The notes under the pieces were generated by a model. The model made no database searches. It saw only the letters and a program-made list of their open reading frames with translations, and had not been told where the DNA came from. This document shows, in pieces, positions 7,513 through 15,188 of a DNA stretch of 57,087 nucleotides. This DNA comes from Holtiella tumoricola (GTDB taxonomy: Bacteria > Bacillota > Clostridia > Lachnospirales > Cellulosilyticaceae). The position numbers were made by a program, and so were the translations under genes. Each line of letters begins with the position of its first letter. The first letter of the stretch is position 1. Location of the stretch: contig NZ_JAQIFT010000054.1 of assembly GCF_027857615.1 (NCBI RefSeq), forward strand, positions 1 through 57,087, given 5' to 3'.

Positions 7513-8844
7513 ATGGATGAAACACAAATAATGCGTATTCCTCCACACAATATAGAAGCAGAGCAATCTGTTCTTGGTGCGATTATTATGGACCATGAAG
7601 CCTTAATAGTGGCAACAGAAAGTTTAAAACCAAGAGATTTTTATAGACCTGATCATCAACAAATTTATGAAGCTATGGTAGAACTACATACTTCTAATAG
7701 CCCTGTAGATTTGGTAACAATACAAAATAGATTAGATGAAAAAGGTGTATTAGAACAAGTTGGAGGAATTAGTTACTTAGCAGAGCTTGCAACCATAGTA
7801 CCAACTTCAGCACATATTAAAGAATATGCTAAAATTGTTCAAGAAAAAGCGATGCTTAGAAGGCTTATTAAAGCCAGTCAAGATATTAGTGCTAAGAGTT
7901 ATGAAGGCGATGAAGGTATTCATGATATCATGGGATTTGCTGAAAAGCAGATTTTTGATATTACACAAAATGTACAAACAGATGCCTTCTCTCACATTAA
8001 TGAAATTGTTGTAACAGCAATTGACAAAATTGAGGAAGCCCATACAACCAAAGGTGGTATTACAGGTGTACCTACTGGATTTATAGATTTAGACTATAAG
8101 ACAGCAGGGATGCAACCTTCAGATTTAATTCTAGTTGCAGCTAGACCATCTATGGGGAAAACAGCCTTTTCACTTAATATAATTCAAACTGCGGCAGTTA
8201 AGTATAAGAAAAAAGTTGCTGTATTTAGCCTGGAAATGGCGAAGGACCAGTTAGTAAACCGTATGTTATGTGCGGAAGCATTAGTAGATGCTCAAAAGGT
8301 AAGAACAGGTAACTTAGATCCTGAAGACTGGGACCGTATCGCTATGGCTATTCCTAATCTAAGTGCAGCAGATGTATTTATAGATGACACACCAGGTATT
8401 TCTATAATGGAGATGCGTGCAAAATGCCGTAGATTAAAAATGGAAAAAGGCCTCGATTTGATCATGATTGACTACTTACAATTGATGTCAGGAAATGCTA
8501 AAGGAGATTCTAGACAACAAGAAATCTCTGAAATCTCTCGTGGACTTAAAGCACTTGCTCGTGAGATGCAGGCACCGGTAATAGCACTATCTCAGCTTTC
8601 TCGTGCCTGTGAAGCCCGTGCAGACCATAGACCTATGTTATCTGACTTAAGGGAGTCAGGAGCGATTGAGCAGGATGCTGACGTTGTTATGTTCCTTTAT
8701 CGTGATGAATATTATCATGCAGATTCTGAGAAGAAAAATATCGGTGAAGTTATTATTGCTAAACAAAGAAATGGTCCAACAGGTACAGTAGAACTTGTAT
8801 GGCTTGGACAATATACTAAGTTTGCCAATAAAGACCGTGAATAA
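7513..8844 (+). CDS. dnaB: Replicative DNA helicase DnaB
   Basis: A 443-aa RecA-like hexameric helicase (called DnaC in B. subtilis). The N-terminal domain starts RIPPHNIEAEQSVLGAII. The Walker A motif is ARPSMGKTAFS near residue 215, Walker B is LIMIDYLQLM, and ALSQLSRACEAR and SDLRESGAIEQDADVV are conserved. It unwinds DNA at the fork and works with the loader DnaI and with DnaD, both encoded at 24.5-26.6 kb. It is the last gene of the yybS-gdpP-rplI-dnaB set, 24 nt after rplI, and is followed by a long terminator. Confidence 0.97.
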   Translation: MDETQIMRIPPHNIEAEQSVLGAIIMDHEALIVATESLKPRDFYRPDHQQIYEAMVELHTSNSPVDLVTIQNRLDEKGVLEQVGGISYLAELATIVPTSAHIKEYAKIVQEKAMLRRLIKASQDISAKSYEGDEGIHDIMGFAEKQIFDITQNVQTDAFSHINEIVVTAIDKIEEAHTTKGGITGVPTGFIDLDYKTAGMQPSDLILVAARPSMGKTAFSLNIIQTAAVKYKKKVAVFSLEMAKDQLVNRMLCAEALVDAQKVRTGNLDPEDWDRIAMAIPNLSAADVFIDDTPGISIMEMRAKCRRLKMEKGLDLIMIDYLQLMSGNAKGDSRQQEISEISRGLKALAREMQAPVIALSQLSRACEARADHRPMLSDLRESGAIEQDADVVMFLYRDEYYHADSEKKNIGEVIIAKQRNGPTGTVELVWLGQYTKFANKDRE

Positions 8845-8846
8845 TA

Positions 8847-8900
8847 AAAAGATAAGCACTCTATAGCTATATTGTATAGCATAGGGTGCTTATCTTTTTA
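8847..8900. terminator. Bidirectional terminator between dnaB and the flavin oxidoreductase gene
   Basis: A stem of about 18 bp (arms 8847-8864 and 8881-8898) encloses a second small hairpin. Both ends are T-rich on their respective strands, which fits two convergent genes. Confidence 0.85.
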
Positions 8901-8968
8901 TTAATAATATTATTTGCGAGAGATCATCTTATACAAATAAGTAATAAGAGTATTTAAGTGAATGAAAA

Positions 8969-10024
8969 TTAGGCGATTACAAGAGCAGATTCAATTTCAT
9001 TAAAGATATCTTCAACATATTCTAACTTAGTAGCTTTATAAGCATTGCTACCACAGAAGAGAAGAGCGTTATCAACATCTCCTGTAACAGCATTAATAAG
9101 TGCTTTAGAGATACAGTAGGGAATATCTGTTACACCACACTTATGAAGGCAATCAAAGAAACAAGCTTTATTACCTTGTGGAGAAGTAATATAGGTGTTA
9201 AGGATAGCCCTTCCTGGCATTCCTACGGGACTTTTAACAATACCTATAGTCTCTTCAGTAGAGTTAATATAAGCTTCTTTAAAGGCTAATGAGGCATCAC
9301 ATTCATGGGTTGTAACAAAGCGAGTAGCCATTTGTACGCCATCAGCCCCTTTTTCTAACATCTTAGCTACATCTTCGCCATTATAAATACCACCAGCAGC
9401 AATAACAGGGATAGATTTATTGTATTTTTCACTGTATTCTTTTACTACTTCTTTAACTTCTAGAATAATATCTTCAAGTAGTGGAGAATTTTCTAAGTGA
9501 GCAGCTGAGAAACCTAAATGTCCACCGGCAAGAGGACCTTCCACTATAATTGCATCGGGTGCAAAATTATATTTACGGTCCCATTGTTTACAGATGATAG
9601 TAGCAGCTTTTGCTGAGGAAACAATAGGTACAGCTTTAGTATCACTATCTTTTGTATATTTAGGAAGGTCTAGAGGAAGTCCAGCACCTGATATAATAAG
9701 GTCTATTTTAGCTTCTACAGCAGCTTTTACATACTCAGCATAGTGTTTCATGGCTACCATTAAGTTAACGCCAATAATGCCGTTAGAAGCAATTTCACGC
9801 GCTTGCTTAATTTCTTGTTTTAAAGCAACTAAATTGGCATGTAGAGGATCTTTTATAAAATCTTTATCTCTATAACCGATTTGAGCACCAGAAATAATTC
9901 CAATGCCTCCACACTTAGCTACATGACCTGCAAGTGAGCTTAGTGAAATACCAACTCCCATACCGCCTTGAATGACTGGAAATGTCGGTTTAAGATTACC
10001 TATAATAAGTTGTTTATTAAACAT
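8969..10024 (-). CDS. Nitronate monooxygenase-like FMN oxidoreductase
   Basis: A 351-aa TIM-barrel flavoprotein of the 2-nitropropane dioxygenase/FabK superfamily. Visible marks are PVIQGGMGVGISLSSLAGH at the N-terminus, the active-site segment EGPLAGGHLGFS, and the FMN phosphate loop AAGGIYNGEDVAKMLEKGADG. The C-terminal 70 residues contain several Cys (FFDCLHKCGVTDIPYC). GAGGTGA precedes the ATG. It is a single gene, divergent from the MerR-type gene. It could oxidise nitronates or act in lipid metabolism as a FabK relative. No fatty-acid genes are nearby, so the substrate is open. Confidence 0.8.
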   Translation of the reverse strand: MFNKQLIIGNLKPTFPVIQGGMGVGISLSSLAGHVAKCGGIGIISGAQIGYRDKDFIKDPLHANLVALKQEIKQAREIASNGIIGVNLMVAMKHYAEYVKAAVEAKIDLIISGAGLPLDLPKYTKDSDTKAVPIVSSAKAATIICKQWDRKYNFAPDAIIVEGPLAGGHLGFSAAHLENSPLLEDIILEVKEVVKEYSEKYNKSIPVIAAGGIYNGEDVAKMLEKGADGVQMATRFVTTHECDASLAFKEAYINSTEETIGIVKSPVGMPGRAILNTYITSPQGNKACFFDCLHKCGVTDIPYCISKALINAVTGDVDNALLFCGSNAYKATKLEYVEDIFNEIESALVIA

Positions 10025-10134
10025 AAATCACCTCAATTAATAAAATTTGATTTACAAATAATTTGAAATTCAAAGTATATAACTAGTATAAATACTAAAT
10101 AAAAAGATGATATGAAGAGAAAAAGTAAATAATA

Positions 10135-10162
10135 TTGAAAAAATGGAATAATATGGTATAAT
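10135..10162 (+). promoter_or_regulatory. Candidate sigma-A promoter of the MerR-type gene
   Basis: TTGAAA, a 16-nt spacer and an extended -10 (TGGTATAAT) end 40 nt before the ATG at 10203. Confidence 0.6.
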
Positions 10163-10202
10163 TTAATAAAAGAGTGTGTTACTAAAGCTGAGGGGGATTG
10201 AG

Positions 10203-10862
10203 ATGAACGAAAAGATTTATACTATCAAAGAAGTAGCTACAATTTTAGACATTGAAGCGTATGTATTGAGGTATTACGAGAAAGAGTTAGATTTACAAAT
10301 ACATAGAAATCCACAAGGACATCGTATTTATACACAAAAAGATATAGTAGTACTACAACAAATTAAAGAGTTACGCGAGCAAGGGTTAGAATTAAAGGGA
10401 ATTAGAAATGTGATTCATACATTAGATGAAGAAGGGATTGAATCATTATCACAAGTAAGTGCAACATCGATAAAAGGAATAACACATCCACGTCCAGCAA
10501 CAGTTGCAGATATAGATATAGATATTACAGATAAAGATGATCAAAAGGTAAAACAGTTTAGTTTAATTATTAAAGAAATGTTAAAGCAGACATTGGTAGA
10601 GTATGGGGAAGAGAATAAGATACAGCTTAAAAATGAATTAAGTCAAGAGATGGATATTATGATGAGCAAGAAGATTATGGAACTTGAAGAAGCACAACAG
10701 CTCAAAGATGAAGAGTATTATAAGAGAATAGATGAGACAATGCGAGAAATGCAAGTAATGAGAAAGCAATTAGCAGATTTAGAGCAAGTCGGACAAAAGA
10801 CATCAGTATGGAAGAAAATTTTTAAAGGAAAATCACCAGGAATAGAAGAAAAGAGTATGTAG
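10203..10862 (+). CDS. MerR-type helix-turn-helix protein with C-terminal coiled coil
   Basis: A 219-aa protein. Residues 1-70 form a winged helix of the MerR class (YTIKEVATILDIEAYVLRYY, then HRIYTQKDIVVLQQIKELRE). Residues 120-205 are Lys/Glu/Gln-rich and probably coiled coil. There is no Cys or effector domain, so it is not a metal sensor. The layout recalls RacA- or YcgE-like DNA binders, but I cannot assign a target. The ATG at 10203 is chosen because GAGGGGG lies 5-6 nt upstream; the more distal GTG has no ribosome binding site. It is monocistronic, with a terminator overlapping its stop codon. Confidence 0.75.
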   Translation: MNEKIYTIKEVATILDIEAYVLRYYEKELDLQIHRNPQGHRIYTQKDIVVLQQIKELREQGLELKGIRNVIHTLDEEGIESLSQVSATSIKGITHPRPATVADIDIDITDKDDQKVKQFSLIIKEMLKQTLVEYGEENKIQLKNELSQEMDIMMSKKIMELEEAQQLKDEEYYKRIDETMREMQVMRKQLADLEQVGQKTSVWKKIFKGKSPGIEEKSM

Positions 10863-10889
10863 GGGCAAACTACATACTCTTTTCTTTTT
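10848..10889. terminator. Terminator overlapping the end of the MerR-type gene
   Basis: A 15-bp stem (10848-10862 with 10870-10884) and a 7-nt loop are followed by T residues. The left arm is the end of the coding region. Reverse orientation also has T-rich flanks, so it may serve pflA too. Confidence 0.85.
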
Positions 10890-10906
10890 AACATATTAAA
10901 AGGTTT

Positions 10907-11635
10907 TTATACAAATACAGGTAAGTTATGCTTTTTAAAGATACTTTTAGCATGTTCAACTGATTCTTTTGAAGGTTGCTCAGTATCCATTAAGGAATAC
11001 TCATATCCAAGTTGTTCCCATTTAAACTCACCCATTTTGTGGAATGGTAAAATATCTACACGTTGAACGTTATTTAGTGTAGTTAAGAATTGTGCTAAAT
11101 CTTCAATGTCTTGTTCATTATCTGTTATATTAGGAACAAATACATAACGAATCCATACAGGAATATTACGTTCATTAAGATGTTTAGCAAAAGCTAATGT
11201 AGGGTCTAAAGGAACCCCTGTTAATTCTTTAAATACAGTAGGGTTATATGACTTAATATCAAGTAACACAAGATCAGTATAATCAAGTACAGGATTAGCT
11301 TTTTCGATATCAACAAATCCAGAGGTATCCAAACAAGTATGAACACCTTCTTGTTTACACTTCATAAACAGATCTTTTACAAAGTCTGGTTGAAGAAGTG
11401 GTTCGCCACCGCTTACTGTAAGACCGCCACCAGAAAACTGCATGAAAGACTTGTATTTTACAATGTCTTGAATCAGATCTTTAGTATCTTCTTCCTTTCC
11501 ATCATTCATTTTCCATGTATCAGGGTTGTGACAATATTTACAACGAAGGGGGCAGCCTTGTGTAAATAAAATGTAACGAATCCCAGGACCATCTACAGTA
11601 CCGCAGGTTTCTACTGAGTGAATTCTGCCTATCAT
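10907..11635 (-). CDS. pflA: Pyruvate formate-lyase-activating enzyme (radical SAM)
   Basis: A 242-aa protein with the radical SAM cluster motif C28-x3-C32-x2-C35 in CPLRCKYC, followed by HNPDTW. SGGEPLLQPDF and the C-terminal VDILPFHKMG are typical of PflA. Using SAM and a [4Fe-4S] cluster it abstracts hydrogen from the glycyl radical site of PflB. It lies 73 nt after pflB on the same strand, with its own GGGAGG ribosome binding site, so both are probably co-transcribed and needed only under anaerobic conditions. Confidence 0.96.
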   Translation of the reverse strand: MIGRIHSVETCGTVDGPGIRYILFTQGCPLRCKYCHNPDTWKMNDGKEEDTKDLIQDIVKYKSFMQFSGGGLTVSGGEPLLQPDFVKDLFMKCKQEGVHTCLDTSGFVDIEKANPVLDYTDLVLLDIKSYNPTVFKELTGVPLDPTLAFAKHLNERNIPVWIRYVFVPNITDNEQDIEDLAQFLTTLNNVQRVDILPFHKMGEFKWEQLGYEYSLMDTEQPSKESVEHAKSIFKKHNLPVFV

Positions 11636-11659
11636 GTCATATACCTCCCGTAATGTAAC

Positions 11660-11690
11660 AAGATAAGAGGATAAGTTATCCCCTTATCTT
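11660..11690 (-). other. Hairpin between pflB and pflA
   Basis: Imperfect arms (AAGATAAGGGGATAA with TTATCCTCTTATCTT on the minus strand) lack a following T-run. It may protect the 3' end of pflB mRNA or partly terminate, giving less pflA than pflB. That role is inference. Confidence 0.5.
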
Positions 11691-11708
11691 TATAAATTTA
11701 TTTATCTA

Positions 11709-13937
11709 TTAGAATTTTTCGTGGAATGTTCTGTTGATAACGTCTAATTGTTGTTCTCTTGTAAGACGAATGAAGTTAACAGCATAACCAGATACACGAA
11801 TTGTTAATTGTGGGTATTTTTCTGGGTGATCCATAGCATCAAGTAATGTTTCACGGTCAAATACGTTAATATTTACGTGGTGACCATCTTGAACGAAGAA
11901 TCCATCCATCATACCAACAAGGTTGTTGATACGTTCGTCTTCTGTTTTACCAAGAGCACCTGGAACAATTGAGAATGTGTAAGAGATACCATCTTCTGCA
12001 TGTTGGTATGGAAGTTTAGCAACTGATGCAAGTGATGCAACAGCACCTTTTGTATCTCTACCGTGCATTGGGTTAGCACCTGGAGCAAATGGTTCACCAG
12101 CTTTACGTCCATCAGGTGTATTACCTGTTTTCTTACCGTAAACTACGTTTGATGTAATTGTTAAGATAGACATAGTTGGGTAAGCATTTCTGTAAGTTTT
12201 GTGTTTTCTAATTTTGTTCATGAATGTTTCTGTAATTTTAACAGCAATATCATCAACTCTGTCATCGTTGTTACCATATGCTGGGTATTCACCTGTGATA
12301 TCGTAATCAACTACAAGACCATCTTCATTTCTGATTGGTTTAACTGTAGCATATTTGATAGCTGATAATGAGTCAGCAGCTACTGAAAGACCAGCAATAC
12401 CTGTAGCAAATGTACGAAGGATTTCTTTATCATGAAGAGCCATTTCTAATTTTTCGTAGCAGTATTTATCATGCATATAGTGAATGATATTTAATGCGTT
12501 TACATATGTTTCAGCTAACCAATCCATTACGTTATCGAATTTAGCCCAAACATCATCAAAGTCAAGTACGTCTGTAGTAACAGGTGCAAATTGTGGAGCA
12601 ACTTGGTCACCGTGTTTTTCATCTTTACCACCGTTGATAGCATAAAGTAATGCTTTTGCAAGGTTAGCACGAGCACCGAAGAATTGCATTTGTTTACCAA
12701 TTCTCATTGCAGATACGCAACATGCGATACCGTAGTCATCACCCCAGTAAGCTCTCATAAGGTCATCATTTTCGTATTGGATTGAGCTTGTTTCGATAGA
12801 AACTTTAGCACAGAAATCTTTGAATCCTTTTGGAAGGTGTGTTGACCAAAGTACTGTTAAGTTTGGTTCTGGAGCAGGTCCTAAGTTAACTAATGTGTGA
12901 AGTACACGGAAGCTTGTTTTTGTAACAAGTGTACGTCCATCAAGACCCATACCACCGATTGATTCTGTTACCCAAGTTGGGTCTCCTGAGAATAAATCAT
13001 TGTATGCTGGAGTACGAAGGAAACGTACCATACGTAATTTCATTACGAAATGATCCATTAATTCTTGAGCTTCTTCTTCAGTTAAAGTACCAGCTTTGAT
13101 ATCTCTTTCCATGTAAATATCAAGGAATGTAGATACACGACCAAGTGACATAGCAGCACCATCTTGCTCTTTAATAGCACCAAGGTATGCAAAGTATGTC
13201 CATTGAACAGCTTCTTGAGCTGTCTGAGCTGGAGCAGAGATATCGAAACCATAACCTGCTGCCATTGCTTTAAGTTCTTTTAAAGCACCGATTTGTTCTG
13301 TAATTTCTTCACGAAGTCTGATGATGTCTTCTGACATGTTAGGTACTTCAAGAGAAAGTTTTTGAGCTTCTTTATCTTGGATTAATCTATCTACACCGTA
13401 TAATGCAACACGACGGTAGTCACCGATGATACGTCCACGTCCGTATGCATCTGGAAGACCAGTGATGATACCTGAGTGTCTAGCTTTTTTAATAGCTGTT
13501 GTATATGCAGAGAATACACCATCATTATGTGTTTTACGATATTTAGAGAAGATTTCTTGTGTATCTTTATCTAATTCATAGCCATAAGCTTCAAGTGCGT
13601 TTTTAACTGTACGCATACCACCGTTTGGCATAATATTTCTTTTTAAAGGTGCATCTGATTGGAAACCTACGATTTGTTCTAAATCTTTATCAAGGTAACC
13701 AGGACCATGAGAAGTGATTGTTGAAGGAATTTTTGTTTCAACGTCTAAGATTCCTTTTTCACGTTCCACTTTCATAAGTTCAGCTACTTCATTCCATAAT
13801 TTTGTTGTTCTTTCAGTAGCACCTGCTAAGAAAGAATCATCACCTTCATATGGTGTGTAGTTTTTTTGAATAAAGTCACGTACGTTTACTTCTTTTTGCC
13901 ATTCACCAGCTGCAAAACCATTCCATTGTTCAAACAT
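11709..13937 (-). CDS. pflB: Formate C-acetyltransferase (pyruvate formate-lyase)
   Basis: A 742-aa glycyl radical enzyme converting pyruvate and CoA to acetyl-CoA and formate. The active-site Cys pair is in GIACCVSAMRIG near residue 410, and the radical Gly717 is in RVSGYAVNF, 26 residues from the end. It starts MFEQWNGFAAGEW. I place the start at 13937 because the 18 upstream in-frame codons are not part of the family and GGAG lies upstream of this ATG. Codon use is strongly biased, as in highly expressed genes. A near-consensus promoter with a palindrome in its spacer lies at 14052-14081. Confidence 0.96.
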   Translation of the reverse strand: MFEQWNGFAAGEWQKEVNVRDFIQKNYTPYEGDDSFLAGATERTTKLWNEVAELMKVEREKGILDVETKIPSTITSHGPGYLDKDLEQIVGFQSDAPLKRNIMPNGGMRTVKNALEAYGYELDKDTQEIFSKYRKTHNDGVFSAYTTAIKKARHSGIITGLPDAYGRGRIIGDYRRVALYGVDRLIQDKEAQKLSLEVPNMSEDIIRLREEITEQIGALKELKAMAAGYGFDISAPAQTAQEAVQWTYFAYLGAIKEQDGAAMSLGRVSTFLDIYMERDIKAGTLTEEEAQELMDHFVMKLRMVRFLRTPAYNDLFSGDPTWVTESIGGMGLDGRTLVTKTSFRVLHTLVNLGPAPEPNLTVLWSTHLPKGFKDFCAKVSIETSSIQYENDDLMRAYWGDDYGIACCVSAMRIGKQMQFFGARANLAKALLYAINGGKDEKHGDQVAPQFAPVTTDVLDFDDVWAKFDNVMDWLAETYVNALNIIHYMHDKYCYEKLEMALHDKEILRTFATGIAGLSVAADSLSAIKYATVKPIRNEDGLVVDYDITGEYPAYGNNDDRVDDIAVKITETFMNKIRKHKTYRNAYPTMSILTITSNVVYGKKTGNTPDGRKAGEPFAPGANPMHGRDTKGAVASLASVAKLPYQHAEDGISYTFSIVPGALGKTEDERINNLVGMMDGFFVQDGHHVNINVFDRETLLDAMDHPEKYPQLTIRVSGYAVNFIRLTREQQLDVINRTFHEKF

Positions 13938-14051
13938 GCTAAGGTCAACTCCTTTAATATTTAATATAAGCTTATTATTTGATTTCACCATAGATATATT
14001 CTTAAATATGGGAACTAATAATAATTATTAGCTAAATCATTTTACCTTTTT

Positions 14052-14081
14052 ATTATATAATGTATACTGTATACACGTCAA
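14052..14081 (-). promoter_or_regulatory. Sigma-A promoter of pflB
   Basis: On the minus strand, TTGACG (14081-14076), an 18-nt spacer and TATAAT (14057-14052) give a strong promoter. The 5' leader to pflB would be about 110 nt and shows no obvious riboswitch. The remainder of the 13938-14304 gap holds only AT-rich DNA and the outward promoter at 14236. Confidence 0.8.
14061..14075. promoter_or_regulatory. 15-bp palindromic operator candidate in the pflB promoter
   Basis: A perfect palindrome (TGTATAC, central base, GTATACA) lies wholly within the -35/-10 spacer of the pflB promoter. A dimeric repressor there would block RNA polymerase. It does not match the Rex, FNR, CcpA or CodY consensus I know. 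The regulator is unknown. Confidence 0.6.
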
Positions 14082-14235
14082 TAGTAATACAAAAAAATAT
14101 TATTATAAATTTTCTATACAAATATAAAAATTAATTTATAATTATTAAAAATTTTGAGTATAATTTAATCAAATAAAATAAGATTCTAAAAGAACCTTAT
14201 ATAAGGAAAGAAAAGCATAATTAAGAAGGATATTA

Positions 14236-14264
14236 TTGTAAAGGGAATAGACAGGCATTATAAT
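14236..14264 (+). promoter_or_regulatory. Candidate sigma-A promoter of the DUF368 gene
   Basis: TTGTAA, a 17-nt spacer and TATAAT end 40 nt before the ATG at 14305. Confidence 0.6.
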
Positions 14265-14304
14265 AGTAAAGCATATATAGTACATATTTTTAAAGGAGCC
14301 AAGT

Positions 14305-15114
14305 ATGATTAAACATATTATGAATGTATTGTATGGTGTTATTTTAGGTGTATCTAATGTTATTCCTGGAATTAGTGCGGGGACAATGGCGGTTATCCTA
14401 AATATCTATGATACATTACTTGATGCAGTAAGCTTAAAAAAGGATAAGTTAAAAAAATACTTTCCTTTCTTAATGGCAATAGGTATAGGAATGTGTGTTG
14501 GTATTATCCTATTTAGCAATGCAATCACATTCTTATTTGAAAATTACAATATACCTACAAACTTTTTATTTATCGGTATCATAATAGGAAGTATTCCGAT
14601 GGTAGTTAATCATGCAAAAGAAAAAGATAAAATTAGACCAATTAATTGGATTCCATTTGTAGTATGTTTGGGACTTATGATTATAATGGCTATTACAGAT
14701 AATGTGGAAGGGAGTACTCCTATAATAAGAGAGATTGACCTGACCATGGGATGTTGGTTAATTATATCAGGAATGATTAGTGCATTCTCCATGATTATCC
14801 CAGGAATAAGTGGTTCATTTATTATGCTTACATTAGGTGTGTATACTTCTGTTATTACTGCAATCGCAGAATTTAATCTATTCATATTAATACCTGTTGC
14901 AGTTGGTGTACTAATTGGTTTAATTGGTGGAATTAAAATTGTAAAAATATTATTATCAAGATATAATCAAGCAACGTATATGGCTATATTAGGTCTAGTA
15001 ATAGGTTCAGTGTTTGTGATATATCCAGGATTTACATTTAATGCAACTGGCTTTTTTGCTTTAATATGTATGTGTATAGGTATAATTAGCACTTATTGTT
15101 TTTCGGATAAATGA
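14305..15114 (+). CDS. DUF368 membrane protein (PopT-like polyprenyl-phosphate translocase)
   Basis: A 269-aa polytopic protein with two related GxSxxIPGIS motifs: GVSNVIPGISAGTMA near residue 20 and FSMIIPGISGSFIM near residue 160. This is the hallmark of DUF368 and suggests an internal duplication with inverted topology. Members of this family were recently shown to recycle undecaprenyl phosphate across the membrane (PopT). A role in cell-wall carrier lipid recycling is therefore likely by family, but not shown here. AAAGGAG lies 8 nt before the ATG. It appears to be transcribed alone. Confidence 0.85.
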   Translation: MIKHIMNVLYGVILGVSNVIPGISAGTMAVILNIYDTLLDAVSLKKDKLKKYFPFLMAIGIGMCVGIILFSNAITFLFENYNIPTNFLFIGIIIGSIPMVVNHAKEKDKIRPINWIPFVVCLGLMIIMAITDNVEGSTPIIREIDLTMGCWLIISGMISAFSMIIPGISGSFIMLTLGVYTSVITAIAEFNLFILIPVAVGVLIGLIGGIKIVKILLSRYNQATYMAILGLVIGSVFVIYPGFTFNATGFFALICMCIGIISTYCFSDK

Positions 15115-15133
15115 TTTGAAAAGAATAAGGATA

Positions 15134-15147
15134 TACTAAATTTAGTA
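15134..15147. repeat. 14-bp perfect palindrome upstream of the pyrophosphatase gene
   Basis: TACTAAATTTAGTA lies in the short gap before the ATG at 15189. It could be an operator or chance in AT-rich DNA. Confidence 0.3.
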
Positions 15148-15188
15148 CAACAGTGTAGAGATGTACGTGATAAATTAAGGAGAGAATT

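Noticed and set aside
10870..14000. Horizontal transfer of the pfl genes because of different codon use
   Set aside because: The codon bias of pflB is like that of hup, rpsF and ftsH in the same window, which reflects high expression and not foreign origin.
13938..14045. ZTP (pfl) riboswitch in the pflB leader
   Set aside because: The leader is AT-rich with no conserved pfl-motif stems, pseudoknot or terminator visible.
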